NCBI RefSeq assembly: GCF_042683125.1
Contig: NZ_JBHUIY010000005.1
Location: 1-64,000 of the forward strand
From: Phaeospirillum tilakii
GTDB lineage: Bacteria; Pseudomonadota; Alphaproteobacteria; Rhodospirillales; Magnetospirillaceae
DNA length: 64,000 nucleotides
Direction: 5' to 3'
The notes under the pieces are model-generated. The model was not told the DNA's origin and ran no database searches. It worked only from the letters and a program-made list of their open reading frames with translations. A program made the translations under genes and the position numbers. Positions 8,062 through 15,890 of the stretch are shown in pieces (within the stretch, counting starts at the first letter, position 1; the number at the start of each line of letters is the position of its first letter).

Positions 8062-9101
8062 CTTCCTGCCGCGAATTTCGGGTTGAAGGCGAGGGTGAAA
8101 TCCCGGAACTGGTCGTATTTGTTGGCCGGGATCGGCAACGGGCTGGCGCGGCGGACGGCGCGGCGGGCGCTGTCGGCGGCGGCCTGGTAATAGGGGTTCA
8201 GCATCTGCACCGGGTCGGGCACCACCTGGGCGTCGGTGACGGTGCCGTCGGGCATCACCGAGACGCGGACCAGCACGATCAGCTTGTCGGCGTCCTTGGC
8301 CCCGGCCGGGACGTCCCAGAACTTCTCGACATGGGCGCGGATCGCGTCCTTTTCGGTCATCGACACCGGCTCGTTGGCATTGTGCAGGCTGGAACCGCGC
8401 ACCGATTGCGGCTGCGACTGCCCGGCCGAGGCCTTGGCCTGCGGCGTCGCCGGCTTCATCGATTCGACCCCCTTCAGCAGCTTGTCGAGGTCGTCGGGCT
8501 GCTGCTTGGCCTGCTGCGGCTGCGGCTTGTTCTTCTCGACCGACTTCAGCAGCGAATCGAGGTCCTCGCTCGGCTCCTTGCGCTTCTGCTCGGGCGGCTT
8601 CGGCTTGGGCTCGGGCTTGGGCGGCTCGGGCTTGGGCTCCGGCTTCGGCTCGGGTTTGGGCTCGGGCTTGGGCTCGGGCTTCGGTTCCGGCTTCGGCTCG
8701 GGCTTCGGCGGTTCCGGCTTGGGCTCGGGCTTGGGCGGCTCCGGCTTCGGTTCGGGCTTGGGCTCGGGCTTCGGCGGCTCGGGCTTGGGTTCGGGCTTGG
8801 GCGGCGGCGGCACCGGGGTGGGCGGCGGCGGCGCCGGAATCGGCTTGGGCTCGGGCTTGACCGGCTGGGGAGTCGGCGGCTCGGGGCTCGGTTCGTCGAT
8901 TTTCTGCGGTTCCGGCTGCGGCTTGTTGTCGCGCAGCGGCGGCGGATTGGTCTTCGGCCCGATCGGGACGATATCGACCACCATCGGCTCCTCGTCGACC
9001 GGCGGCTCGCGCCACAGGTGAGGCAGGCCCAGCACCGCCAGCAACACGATGAACAGGTGCAGCAGGCCGGAATAGATGTAGCTTTCCCGCCGGATGTCCA
9101 T
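8058..9101 (-). CDS. tolA: Tol-Pal system protein TolA (TonB-like energy transducer)
   Basis: TolA spans the periplasm and transmits proton-motive force from TolQR to TolB/Pal. The 347-residue product has an N-terminal membrane segment (SGLLHLFIVLLAVLGL) and then a very long Pro/Glu/Lys region (residues about 50-175) built of near-perfect PEPK and PEPPK units. The C-terminal domain has VSVMPDGTVTDAQVV. The linker is a Pro-rich rod like that of TonB, not the Ala-rich helical domain of enteric TolA. Context between tolR and tolB decides the name. The linker's DNA (about 8590-8880) is a tandem repeat likely to vary in copy number. Confidence 0.92.
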   Translation of the reverse strand: MDIRRESYIYSGLLHLFIVLLAVLGLPHLWREPPVDEEPMVVDIVPIGPKTNPPPLRDNKPQPEPQKIDEPSPEPPTPQPVKPEPKPIPAPPPPTPVPPPPKPEPKPEPPKPEPKPEPKPEPPKPEPKPEPPKPEPKPEPKPEPKPEPKPEPKPEPKPEPPKPEPKPKPPEQKRKEPSEDLDSLLKSVEKNKPQPQQAKQQPDDLDKLLKGVESMKPATPQAKASAGQSQPQSVRGSSLHNANEPVSMTEKDAIRAHVEKFWDVPAGAKDADKLIVLVRVSVMPDGTVTDAQVVPDPVQMLNPYYQAAADSARRAVRRASPLPIPANKYDQFRDFTLAFNPKFAAGR

Positions 9102-9109
9102 GACGCCGC

Positions 9110-9556
9110 CTAGTGCTTGGTCCGGGGGGCGTCGGGGCTGCGGTTCTCGGTGACGAGGGCGACCTTGGGGATCCCGGCGCTGCTGAGCACCCCCATCACC
9201 TCCATCACCTTGCCGTACTCGATCCCCTTGTCGCCCCGGACGAAGATGCGGGTCTCCGGCTTCTGGGCGACGATCGCCTGGAGCTTGGGCGCCAGTTCCT
9301 CCATCCGGACCTCGGTCTCCTGGACGAAGATCCGGCCATGGGCATCGACGCTGACCGAGACCGGCTGGTCATCGCCCTTCAGCGGCGCGGCCTGGGTCTT
9401 GGGCAGATCGACCTGGACCCCGGCGGTCAGCAGCGGCGCGGTGACCATGAAGATCACCAGCAGCACCAGCATCACGTCAACCATCGGGGTGACGTTGATC
9501 GCCGCCACCGGCCGGAACTTCTCCCGGCCCCGGCGGATGCCGACCGGGCCGCCCAT
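9110..9556 (-). CDS. tolR: Tol-Pal system protein TolR
   Basis: TolR is an ExbD-family inner-membrane protein that, with TolQ, forms the proton channel energising TolA. It has 148 residues: a short cytoplasmic N terminus, one membrane helix with the essential Asp (INVTPMVDVMLVLLVIFMVT), and a periplasmic domain ending VMEVMGVLSSAGIPKVALVTE. Its ATG overlaps the tolQ stop as ATGA, so the two are coupled, in keeping with fixed stoichiometry. tolA starts 8 bases after its stop. Confidence 0.95.
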   Translation of the reverse strand: MGGPVGIRRGREKFRPVAAINVTPMVDVMLVLLVIFMVTAPLLTAGVQVDLPKTQAAPLKGDDQPVSVSVDAHGRIFVQETEVRMEELAPKLQAIVAQKPETRIFVRGDKGIEYGKVMEVMGVLSSAGIPKVALVTENRSPDAPRTKH

Positions 9557-10281
9557 CAGATCTTCTCCTCGAGCTGACGGGACAGGATCGCGCCGAACTC
9601 GCCAGCGAAGTTCTCCAGCCGCTTGCCGTAGCGGTCGAGGTCGCTCGAGATCTTGTTGTAGGCGATCACCGCCGGAATCGCGGCGACGAGGCCGAGGGCG
9701 GTGGCGAACAGCGCCTCGGAGATGCCGGGCGCCACCACCGCGAGCGAGGTGTTCTTGGTCGCCGAGATCGATTCGAAGCTGTTCATGATGCCCCACACCG
9801 TGCCGAACAGGCCGATGAAGGGGGCGGTCGAACCGACCGAGGCGAGGAAGCCCAGCCGGCGTTCGAGCAGTTCGATCTCGCGGCCGAGGGTGACGCTCAT
9901 CACCCGGTCGATCCGCTGCGGCAGGCTGGCGCGGGTCAGATCGCGGTCGGCGAGGCCCTTGGCGGCGGTGCGGCGCCATTCGCGCATCGCCGCGACGAAC
10001 ACCGAGGACATCGGATCGAGCGGGCGCGAGCCGATCCGGTCATAGAGCTCCTCGAGCGAGCCGCCCGACCAGAAGGATTCCTCGAACTGGTCGGCGCGCT
10101 GGGTGAGCTGGCGGATCTTCAGCGTCTTGTCGAAGATGATCGCCCAGCACCAGAAGGAGGCGCCGATCAGCGCCAGCATCACCAACTTGACGATGATGTC
10201 TGCGCGCAGGAACAGCGCCCACATCGACAGGTCATGCTGCATGGCCGCTCCCGCGACCGCCGCCGTCTGCGTTGGATCCAT
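9556..10281 (-). CDS. tolQ: Tol-Pal system protein TolQ
   Basis: TolQ is an ExbB-family inner-membrane protein with three membrane segments, visible near residues 20-45, 140-165 and 175-200. The last two include FLASVGSTAPFIGLFGTVWGIM and the GLVAAIPAVIAYNKI helix that lines the proton path. Length (241) is normal. The ATG at 10281 is the first in frame; a later Met (MQHDLSMWA) is possible. It lies 5 bases after ybgC and is coupled to tolR. Confidence 0.95.
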   Translation of the reverse strand: MDPTQTAAVAGAAMQHDLSMWALFLRADIIVKLVMLALIGASFWCWAIIFDKTLKIRQLTQRADQFEESFWSGGSLEELYDRIGSRPLDPMSSVFVAAMREWRRTAAKGLADRDLTRASLPQRIDRVMSVTLGREIELLERRLGFLASVGSTAPFIGLFGTVWGIMNSFESISATKNTSLAVVAPGISEALFATALGLVAAIPAVIAYNKISSDLDRYGKRLENFAGEFGAILSRQLEEKI

Positions 10282-10286
10282 GATGT

Positions 10287-10706
10287 CTATCGCCTTTCGC
10301 TGATCCAGGTCTCGAACAGGCCGCGCAAGGCGGCGGGCAACCGCGCCGGGCGGCCGGACAGGGTGATATAGCCCAGCCGGACGTCAAGGCGTACTAATTC
10401 CGTGCCGTCGCCGTCGCGGCGGATGGTCTGGCCCATCTCGATCGTGGCGCCGCCGACCGACCGCACCTCGCTCTCGACCACCAGCAGATCGTCGAGCCGC
10501 GCCGGGCGCAGATAGTCGAGCGCGGCGCGGCGCACCGCGAAGGCGGTCCCGGTTTCGAGCAGGGCCTGCTGACTGATGCCAAGCTCTCGCACCATTTCGG
10601 TGCGGGCGCGTTCCGCAAAATTGAGATAGCAGGAATGATAGACGATGCCGCCGGCGTCGGTGTCCTCGAAATAGACCCGGACCGGGTGGCGGTGCAGCCG
10701 CGTCAT
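10287..10706 (-). CDS. ybgC: Tol-Pal-associated acyl-CoA thioesterase YbgC
   Basis: YbgC is a small hot-dog-fold thioesterase acting on short acyl-CoAs or acyl-ACP at the inner membrane. Of its 139 residues, the diagnostic catalytic region is VYFEDTDAGGIVYHSCYLNFAERARTE near the N terminus, with the acidic residue of the hot-dog active site. It is regularly the first gene of tol-pal clusters in proteobacteria, as here. Its ATG overlaps the ruvB stop by four bases (ATGA), so it is coupled to a DNA-repair gene. Confidence 0.93.
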   Translation of the reverse strand: MTRLHRHPVRVYFEDTDAGGIVYHSCYLNFAERARTEMVRELGISQQALLETGTAFAVRRAALDYLRPARLDDLLVVESEVRSVGGATIEMGQTIRRDGDGTELVRLDVRLGYITLSGRPARLPAALRGLFETWISERR

Positions 10707-11752
10707 CCTTCCTCCTCATCGACGCCGTCGAGCAGATCGAGCTGGCCCCCGGCCGGCCGCGCCGGCGGGGTCAGGCCGAGATGGCGGTAGCCGCTGGCCG
10801 ACAGCATCCGCCCGCGCGGGGTGCGTTGCAGCAGCCCCTGCTGAAGCAGATAGGGTTCGACCACCTCCTCCAGCGTGTCGCGGCTTTCGGCCAGGGCGGC
10901 GGCCAGGGTCTCGACCCCGACCGGCCCGCCGGCATAGTCGCTGGCGATGCGGCCGAGATAGCGGCGATCCATCGCGTCGAGGCCGAGGCGATCGACCTCC
11001 AGCCGCTGCAACGCCTGATCGGCGACGCGGGCATCGACCGGCAGCCGGCCGGCGACGGTGGCGAAGTCGCGCACCCGCCGCAGCAGCCGCCCGGCGACGC
11101 GGGGGGTGCCGCGCGAACGGCGGGCCACCTCGGCGGCGCCGTCATCGGTCATCGCCAGCCCCAGCACCCCGGCGCCGCGCCGGACGATCGCCTCCATCTC
11201 CTCCGGGAGATAGAAGTTCATCCGGCAGGGAATGCCGAACCGCTCGCGCAGCGGGGTGGTCAGCAGCCCCGAGCGGGTGGTGGCGCCGACCAGGGTGAAG
11301 CGGGGCAGGTCGATCCGCACCGACCGGGCCGCCGGGCCCTCGCCGATGATCAGATCGAGCTGGAAATCCTCCATCGCCGGATAGAGAACCTCCTCTATGG
11401 CAGGATTAAGGCGATGGATCTCGTCGATGAACAGCACGTCGCGCGCTTCGAGGTTGGTCAGCAGCGCGGCGAGATCGCCCGCCCGCTGGATCACCGGCCC
11501 CGAGGTGGCGCGGAACCCCACCCCCAGCTCGCGGGCGACGATCTGCGCCAGCGTGGTCTTGCCCAGCCCGGGCGGGCCGTGGAACAGCACATGGTCGAGC
11601 GCCTCGCCCCGGCCGCGCGCGGCGTCGATGAACACCTTGAGATTGTCGCACACCGACCGCTGGCCGATGAAATCATCGAGCCGCAGCGGCCGCACCGAGG
11701 CCTCGACATCCTCCGCCGCCGGCAGCGGCGACACCACCCGGTCCCCGGTCAT
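10703..11752 (-). CDS. ruvB: Holliday junction branch migration ATPase RuvB
   Basis: RuvB is the AAA+ motor that drives branch migration with RuvA. The 349-residue protein shows RPLRLDDFIGQ at the N terminus, Walker A GPPGLGKTTLAQ, Walker B LFIDEIHRLNP, sensor/arginine-finger segments (GATTRSGLLTTPLRERFG) and the C-terminal winged helix (EPYLLQQGLLQRTPRGR). The start follows a family A element that separates it from ruvA by 187 bases. In most alphaproteobacteria the two are nearly contiguous. Confidence 0.97.
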   Translation of the reverse strand: MTGDRVVSPLPAAEDVEASVRPLRLDDFIGQRSVCDNLKVFIDAARGRGEALDHVLFHGPPGLGKTTLAQIVARELGVGFRATSGPVIQRAGDLAALLTNLEARDVLFIDEIHRLNPAIEEVLYPAMEDFQLDLIIGEGPAARSVRIDLPRFTLVGATTRSGLLTTPLRERFGIPCRMNFYLPEEMEAIVRRGAGVLGLAMTDDGAAEVARRSRGTPRVAGRLLRRVRDFATVAGRLPVDARVADQALQRLEVDRLGLDAMDRRYLGRIASDYAGGPVGVETLAAALAESRDTLEEVVEPYLLQQGLLQRTPRGRMLSASGYRHLGLTPPARPAGGQLDLLDGVDEEEG

Positions 11753-11765
11753 GCCGCCCCCCGCT

Positions 11766-11933
11766 CAAGGACGCGGGCTCCGCCCGCACCCGCCAAGGGC
11801 CGCAAGGCCCTTGGAACCCATCGATCGTCGGGCGCCGCCAACGCCTGAGCCCAAGCGGAAAGGCCGATCCGTGCCCGACCATCAAAGGGATCCAAGGGCC
11901 TCGGGCCCTTGGCGGGGGTGGGCGGAGCCCACG
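11766..11933. repeat. Palindromic intergenic element A2, between ruvA and ruvB
   Basis: Outer arms are GGGCTCCGCCC and GGGCGGAGCCC. Inner hairpins are CCAAGGGCC-GCAA-GGCCCTTGG and CCAAGGGCC-TC-GGGCCCTTGG. The core contains GCCCAAGCGGAAAGGCCG, also present in A3 in the opposite orientation. It sits inside an otherwise coupled operon, so it must allow readthrough or ruvB needs its own promoter. Confidence 0.8.
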
Positions 11934-11939
11934 ATTTTT

Positions 11940-12560
11940 TCATTTCAGCAGATCCCGGCCGAGCCGCTTCAGCGCGGCGCCGATCAGCGCCGACACCGCC
12001 GCGCCCTCGCCCAGTTCGCCGGCCACCACCCCGACCGCCTCGAAGGCTTCGAGCCGGCGGTAGCCGAGATTGACCAGGGCCGACACCGCATCCTCCAGCG
12101 GCCCGTCGCCGAGCGGAGCCGCCGCTACCGGCGCGCCGGCGGCGACCGGGGCGAGCGAGATCGCCGCCACCTTGTCCTTCAACTCGGTCAGGATCCGCAG
12201 CGCCAGCTTGGGGCCGACCCCGTTGGCCCGGGTCAGCCCGGTCTTGTCGCCGGCGGCGATCGCCCGCAGCAATTGCTCGGGCGGGGCGGCGGACAGGATC
12301 GACAAGGCCAGGCGGGCGCCGACCCCCTGGACGGTGATCAGCAGGCGGAACCAGTCGCGCTCGGCGGCGTCAAGGAAGCCGTAGAGCAGGATCGCGTCCT
12401 CGCGGACATGGGTCTCGACCAGCAGGGCGGCGGCGGTACCGACGGCGAGGCGGCCGAGGGTGCGGCCGGAGCAGGCGACCAGATAGCCGACCCCACCGAC
12501 ATCGATCACCGCCCAATCCTCGCCGAGCGCATCGACGGTGCCGCGCAGCCGGGCGATCAT
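11940..12560 (-). CDS. ruvA: Holliday junction-binding protein RuvA
   Basis: RuvA tetramers hold the four-way junction and load RuvB. The 206-residue protein has the N-terminal OB domain (MIARLRGTVDALGEDWAVIDVGGVGYLV), two helix-hairpin-helix motifs (VQGVGARLALSIL and ANGVGPKLALRIL), an Ala-rich linker, and the C-terminal RuvB-contacting domain (ALVNLGYRRLEAFEAV). Its ATG overlaps the ruvC stop as ATGA. Confidence 0.97.
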   Translation of the reverse strand: MIARLRGTVDALGEDWAVIDVGGVGYLVACSGRTLGRLAVGTAAALLVETHVREDAILLYGFLDAAERDWFRLLITVQGVGARLALSILSAAPPEQLLRAIAAGDKTGLTRANGVGPKLALRILTELKDKVAAISLAPVAAGAPVAAAPLGDGPLEDAVSALVNLGYRRLEAFEAVGVVAGELGEGAAVSALIGAALKRLGRDLLK

Positions 12561-13057
12561 CGCCGCACCGCCTGATCGAGCCGGCTGCGGGTGGTGAGGT
12601 GGTGGGCGTGGCAGATCGCCACCGCCAGGGCGTCGGCGGCGTCGGGGCTTTCGACCAGGCAGCCGGGCAGCAGGGTGCGGACCATCATGCCGACCTGTTC
12701 CTTGGCGGCGCGGCCGGTGCCAACCACCGCCTGCTTGATCCGGGTCGGGGCATATTCGCCGACGGCGATGCCGGCCTGGGCCGGCACCAGCAGGGCGATG
12801 CCGCGGGCCTGACCGAGCTTGAGGGTGCTTTCCGGGTTGCGGTTGACGAAGGTCTCCTCCACCGCCGCCGCGTCGGGGACGAAGGCGGCGACCACCGCCC
12901 GCAGCCCGTCATGCAACTGCACCAGCCGCTCGGCCAGACTGAGCGAATCGTCGGAGCAAACCACCCCGTCGGCGATGTGGCGCAGGCGGGTGTCGGTCAG
13001 GTCGATCACCCCCCAGCCGGTCCGGCGCAATCCCGGGTCGAGGCCCAGCACCCTCAT
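12557..13057 (-). CDS. ruvC: Crossover junction endodeoxyribonuclease RuvC
   Basis: RuvC resolves Holliday junctions by paired nicks. Its RNase H-like fold carries four acidic metal ligands: Asp in VLGLDPGLRRTGWG at the start, Glu in AVEETFVNRNP, and acidic residues in ESPDAADALAVAICH near the C terminus. The 166 residues are normal for RuvC. It lies 29 bases after yebC and is coupled to ruvA. No LexA-like box is evident before it. Confidence 0.97.
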   Translation of the reverse strand: MRVLGLDPGLRRTGWGVIDLTDTRLRHIADGVVCSDDSLSLAERLVQLHDGLRAVVAAFVPDAAAVEETFVNRNPESTLKLGQARGIALLVPAQAGIAVGEYAPTRIKQAVVGTGRAAKEQVGMMVRTLLPGCLVESPDAADALAVAICHAHHLTTRSRLDQAVRR

Positions 13058-13086
13058 CGCCCGTTCTCCCCGGCCGTCCCGCCGCC

Positions 13087-13839
13087 TCAGCCGCCCAGGC
13101 GCTCCATGATCTCGTCCGGGATCTCGAAATTGGCCTGGACCCGCTGGACATCGTCATTGTCCTCGAGGATTTCCAGCAGCTTCAGCAGGGTGCGGGCGGT
13201 TTCCTCGTCATTGACCGCGACCAGGGTCTGCGGCTTCCACTCCAGCCGGGCGGATTCCGGGGTGCCGAAGCGGGCTTCCAGCGCGTCGCGCACCGCGGCG
13301 AGCGAATCCGGCGCGCAGGTGATCTCGTGGCCTTCCTCGTCGCTCTCGACATTGTCGGCGCCGGCCTCGATCGCGCCTTCCAGCACGGTGTCGGCGTCGG
13401 CGACGCTGGCGGGATAGCGGATCGCGCCGACCCGGTCGAACATGAACGACACCGAGTTGGTTTCGCCCATCGCCCCGCCGTTCTTGGTGAAGGCCGAGCG
13501 GATTTCCGAGGCGGTGCGGTTGCGGTTGTCGGTCAGACCCTCGACGATGATCGCCACCGAACCGGGGCCGTAGCCCTCGTAGCGCACCTCGTCGAAATTG
13601 GTGTCGTCGCCGCCGCCGCTGCCGCGCTTGATGGCGCGGTCGATGGTGTCGCGCGGCATGTTGGCGGCACGCGCCGCCATCACCGCCGCGCGCAGGCGCG
13701 GATTGGCCGCCGGGTCGGGCAGACCGGTCTTCGCCGACACCGTCAGTTCGCGGATCAGCTTGGTGAAGACTTTGGCGCGCTTGGCATCCTGCGCCCCCTT
13801 GCGGTGCATGATGTTCTTGAACTGCGAATGACCGGCCAT
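13087..13839 (-). CDS. yebC: YebC/PmpR family protein (TACO1-like)
   Basis: This conserved family is described as a transcriptional regulator or, more recently, as a translation factor that relieves ribosome stalling. The 250-residue product has the invariant start MAGHSQFKNIMHRKGAQDAKR and later GYGPGSVAIIVEGLTDNRNRT. The ATG at 13837-13839 gives exactly the conserved N terminus; the longer open frame upstream has no support. Its position before ruvC is conserved widely. The 252 bases from 13840 to 14091 hold no gene that I can see; both yebC (leftward) and 6S RNA (rightward) start from there. Confidence 0.95.
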   Translation of the reverse strand: MAGHSQFKNIMHRKGAQDAKRAKVFTKLIRELTVSAKTGLPDPAANPRLRAAVMAARAANMPRDTIDRAIKRGSGGGDDTNFDEVRYEGYGPGSVAIIVEGLTDNRNRTASEIRSAFTKNGGAMGETNSVSFMFDRVGAIRYPASVADADTVLEGAIEAGADNVESDEEGHEITCAPDSLAAVRDALEARFGTPESARLEWKPQTLVAVNDEETARTLLKLLEILEDNDDVQRVQANFEIPDEIMERLGG

Positions 13840-14061
13840 GGCCCCGTGCGTATCCCATGCAGAAACGGAGAGAGGGCCGTGCCCCGGCCCCCTGACAGGG
13901 CGGGCGACGACCATGGCGCCCCGATTACGCCAAAGCCGGCGGCAAGGCAAGGGCCGAGCGAGTGGCGCGGGGGTGGGGCGCGCGTTTTCCGCGTCGCCCG
14001 CCCCCGCGTTCCCCTTACGCCGATAAGGGTAAAACCCTATGCCGAATCGGCCGTCTTTGGA

Positions 14062-14089
14062 TGACACTGGGATGAAACCGGTCTAAAGT
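14062..14089 (+). promoter_or_regulatory. Candidate promoter of 6S RNA
   Basis: TGACAC (14062-14067) and TAAAGT (14084-14089) are 16 bases apart, with the predicted RNA start a few bases downstream. The match is moderate; the position relative to the RNA is the main support. Confidence 0.4.
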
Positions 14090-14091
14090 AA

Positions 14092-14266
14092 CGGTGGGAG
14101 CGGTTAGCTGCGCGGTGCGTCAGACAGCCAATGTCCCTGGGGCCAATACCGACCTCTCGGGGGCTGTCCCTGCCGGGATCGTGGTTCCGGCACACGGCCA
14201 CCCACCTGCGTAAGCAGGCCACAGAGGACTCGCACGTCAACGGCCGAGGTGGCGCCGCTCCCACTT
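14092..14266 (+). ncRNA. ssrS: 6S RNA (SsrS)
   Basis: 6S RNA mimics an open promoter and sequesters sigma70 RNA polymerase. Here the terminal stem is formed by GTGGGAGCGG (14094-14103) and CCGCTCCCAC (14255-14264). The interior has the typical long irregular hairpin with CCTGGGGCC and GGGGGCTG segments around the central bubble. It lies directly upstream of ygfA, the conserved genomic position of 6S RNA in proteobacteria, and the predicted length (about 175) fits. Ends are estimates. I made the call from the closing stem and synteny, not from a covariance search. Confidence 0.85.
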
Positions 14267-14279
14267 GAATCGAACCATC

Positions 14280-14867
14280 ATGACTCTCCCCTCCCCCGCC
14301 GAAACGAAGCAGGCGCTGCGCCGCGAGGCGTCGCGCATCCGCCGCGAACAGAGCGCCCGCCAGGGCGCGGCGGCGGCGGCGGCGATCGCCCGGGCCGGGG
14401 CCGAACTGGCGCTGCCGCCCGGCACGGTGGCGGCCGGCTACTGGCCGCTGCCGGGCGAGATCGACGACCGCCCGCTGCTGCTCGAACTGGCGGCGCGCGG
14501 CGCGGCGCTGGCCCTGCCCGAGGTGGCGGCGCCCGACGCGCCGCTGCGGTTCCGCCGCTGGATGCCGGGCGACCCGCTGGCGCCCGGACCGCACCGTACC
14601 TTCCACCCGCTTCCCTCCGCGCCGCTGCTGCGGCCGACCCTGCTGCTGGTGCCGGTGCTGGGCTTCGACGCAAAAGGGTTCCGTCTCGGCTTCGGCGGCG
14701 GCTACTATGATCGGACGCTGGCAGCCCTGCGCCGGGACGGTGGCCTGATCGCCGTCGGACTGGCCTATGCCGCCCAGCAGCTTCCGGCCGTGCCGGTGGA
14801 GCCGTGGGATCAGGCGTTGGACGCGATCCTGACCGAGGAGGGACTGGTGAGCGTGGTGCAGGCATGA
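14280..14867 (+). CDS. ygfA: 5-formyltetrahydrofolate cyclo-ligase
   Basis: This enzyme uses ATP to convert 5-formyl-THF to 5,10-methenyl-THF in one-carbon metabolism. The 195-residue product has an N-terminal helix that brings basic residues (KQALRREASRIRREQ), then PGTVAAGYWPLPGEIDDRPLL, and the nucleotide/folate signature GFDAKGFRLGFGGGYYDRTL. The ATG at 14280 follows the 6S RNA 3' end by 13 bases, so the two are probably one transcript processed to free 6S RNA, as known in enterobacteria. Its stop overlaps the next start (ATGA). Confidence 0.93.
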   Translation: MTLPSPAETKQALRREASRIRREQSARQGAAAAAAIARAGAELALPPGTVAAGYWPLPGEIDDRPLLLELAARGAALALPEVAAPDAPLRFRRWMPGDPLAPGPHRTFHPLPSAPLLRPTLLLVPVLGFDAKGFRLGFGGGYYDRTLAALRRDGGLIAVGLAYAAQQLPAVPVEPWDQALDAILTEEGLVSVVQA

Positions 14868-15679
14868 AACTGCTGTTCCTGGGGGACGTGGTGGGACGGG
14901 CGGGCCGCGATGCGGTGCTGGCCTGGATGAAGGAAATCCGCAGCCGGGTCGCCCCCGACTTCGTGGTGCTGAACGGCGAGAACGCCGCCCACGGCTTCGG
15001 CCTGACCCCGAAGATCTGCGATGATTTCTACGCCGCCGGGGTGGATGTGGTGACGCTGGGCAACCATGCCTGGGACCACCGCGAGATCCTCAATTACATC
15101 GACGGCGAACCGCGCCTGCTGCGGGCGCTGAACTTTCCGCCCGGCACGCCGGGGCGCGGGGTCGGGGTCTACACCCTGGCGCGCGGCCGCCGGGTCGCGG
15201 TGATCCAGGTGATGGGGCGGCTGTTCATGGACGCGCTCGACTGTCCGTTCGCCGCGCTGGAACGCGAACTGGCCCGGCTGCGGCTGGGGCCGGGCGGGCT
15301 CGACGCGATCCTGGTCGATGTCCATGCCGAGGCCACCAGCGAGAAGATGGCGCTCGGCCATTCCTGCGACGGCCGCGTCACCCTGGTGGTCGGCACCCAT
15401 TCCCACATCCCCACCGCCGACGCCCAGATCCTGCCGCGCGGCACCGCCTACCTGACCGATGCCGGGATGTGCGGCGATTACGATTCGGTGATCGGGATGA
15501 AGAAGATCCCGGCCACCCAGAAATTCACCCGCAAGGTCCCGGGCGAACGGCTGTCCCCGGCCGACGGAACCGGCACGGTGTGCGGGGTGCTGGTCGAGAC
15601 CGACGAGAAGACCGGCCTCGCCACCCGCATCGCCCCGCTGCGGGTCGGCCCCCGGCTCGAAACCGCCTGGCCGGTGTAA
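14864..15679 (+). CDS. ymdB: YmdB family metallophosphoesterase (TIGR00282)
   Basis: YmdB proteins hydrolyse 2',3'-cyclic nucleotides and affect RNA turnover and biofilm genes in Bacillus. The 271-residue product shows the binuclear metal ligands FLGDVVGRAGRD at the start, NGENAAHGFG, GNHAWDH, DVHAEATSEK and VGTHSHIPTAD. The start is coupled to ygfA by ATGA. The linkage ygfA-ymdB is common in alphaproteobacteria. Activity on cyclic phosphates is inferred from the family. Confidence 0.9.
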   Translation: MKLLFLGDVVGRAGRDAVLAWMKEIRSRVAPDFVVLNGENAAHGFGLTPKICDDFYAAGVDVVTLGNHAWDHREILNYIDGEPRLLRALNFPPGTPGRGVGVYTLARGRRVAVIQVMGRLFMDALDCPFAALERELARLRLGPGGLDAILVDVHAEATSEKMALGHSCDGRVTLVVGTHSHIPTADAQILPRGTAYLTDAGMCGDYDSVIGMKKIPATQKFTRKVPGERLSPADGTGTVCGVLVETDEKTGLATRIAPLRVGPRLETAWPV

Positions 15680-15719
15680 GCGAGGCTCCTCCCTTTTTTA
15701 CGCGTCAGCGGGCAGGGTG

Positions 15720-15890
15720 ATGTGGGCTCCGCCCACCCCCGCCAAGGGCCGCAAGGCCCTTGGAACCCATTGAGGATCGGACGCGGACCGGCCTTTCCGC
15801 TTGGGCGCGGATGTTGGCCGCGCGAAGGGCAAGGACAGGGATCCAAGGGCCTTGCGGCCCTTGGCGGGGGCGGGCAGAGCCCGCGCAACG
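15720..15890. repeat. Palindromic intergenic element A3
   Basis: It lies between the convergent ymdB and mipZ and ends flush at the mipZ stop. Arms are GTGGGCTCCGCCCAC and GGGCAGAGCCC. Inner hairpins are CCAAGGGCC-GCAA-GGCCCTTGG and CCAAGGGCC-TTGC-GGCCCTTGG. The core carries CGGCCTTTCCGCTTGGGC, the reverse complement of the A2 core. Confidence 0.8.

Noticed and set aside
6628..8190. A 520-codon plus-strand open frame
   Set aside because: It is antisense to tolB and is rich in Arg, Gly, Ala and Val with no motif; TolB propeller repeats are unambiguous on the other strand.
8590..8880. Regularly repeated DNA, considered as a CRISPR array
   Set aside because: The units are in-frame PEPK codons inside tolA, short and without unique spacers; no cas gene is present.
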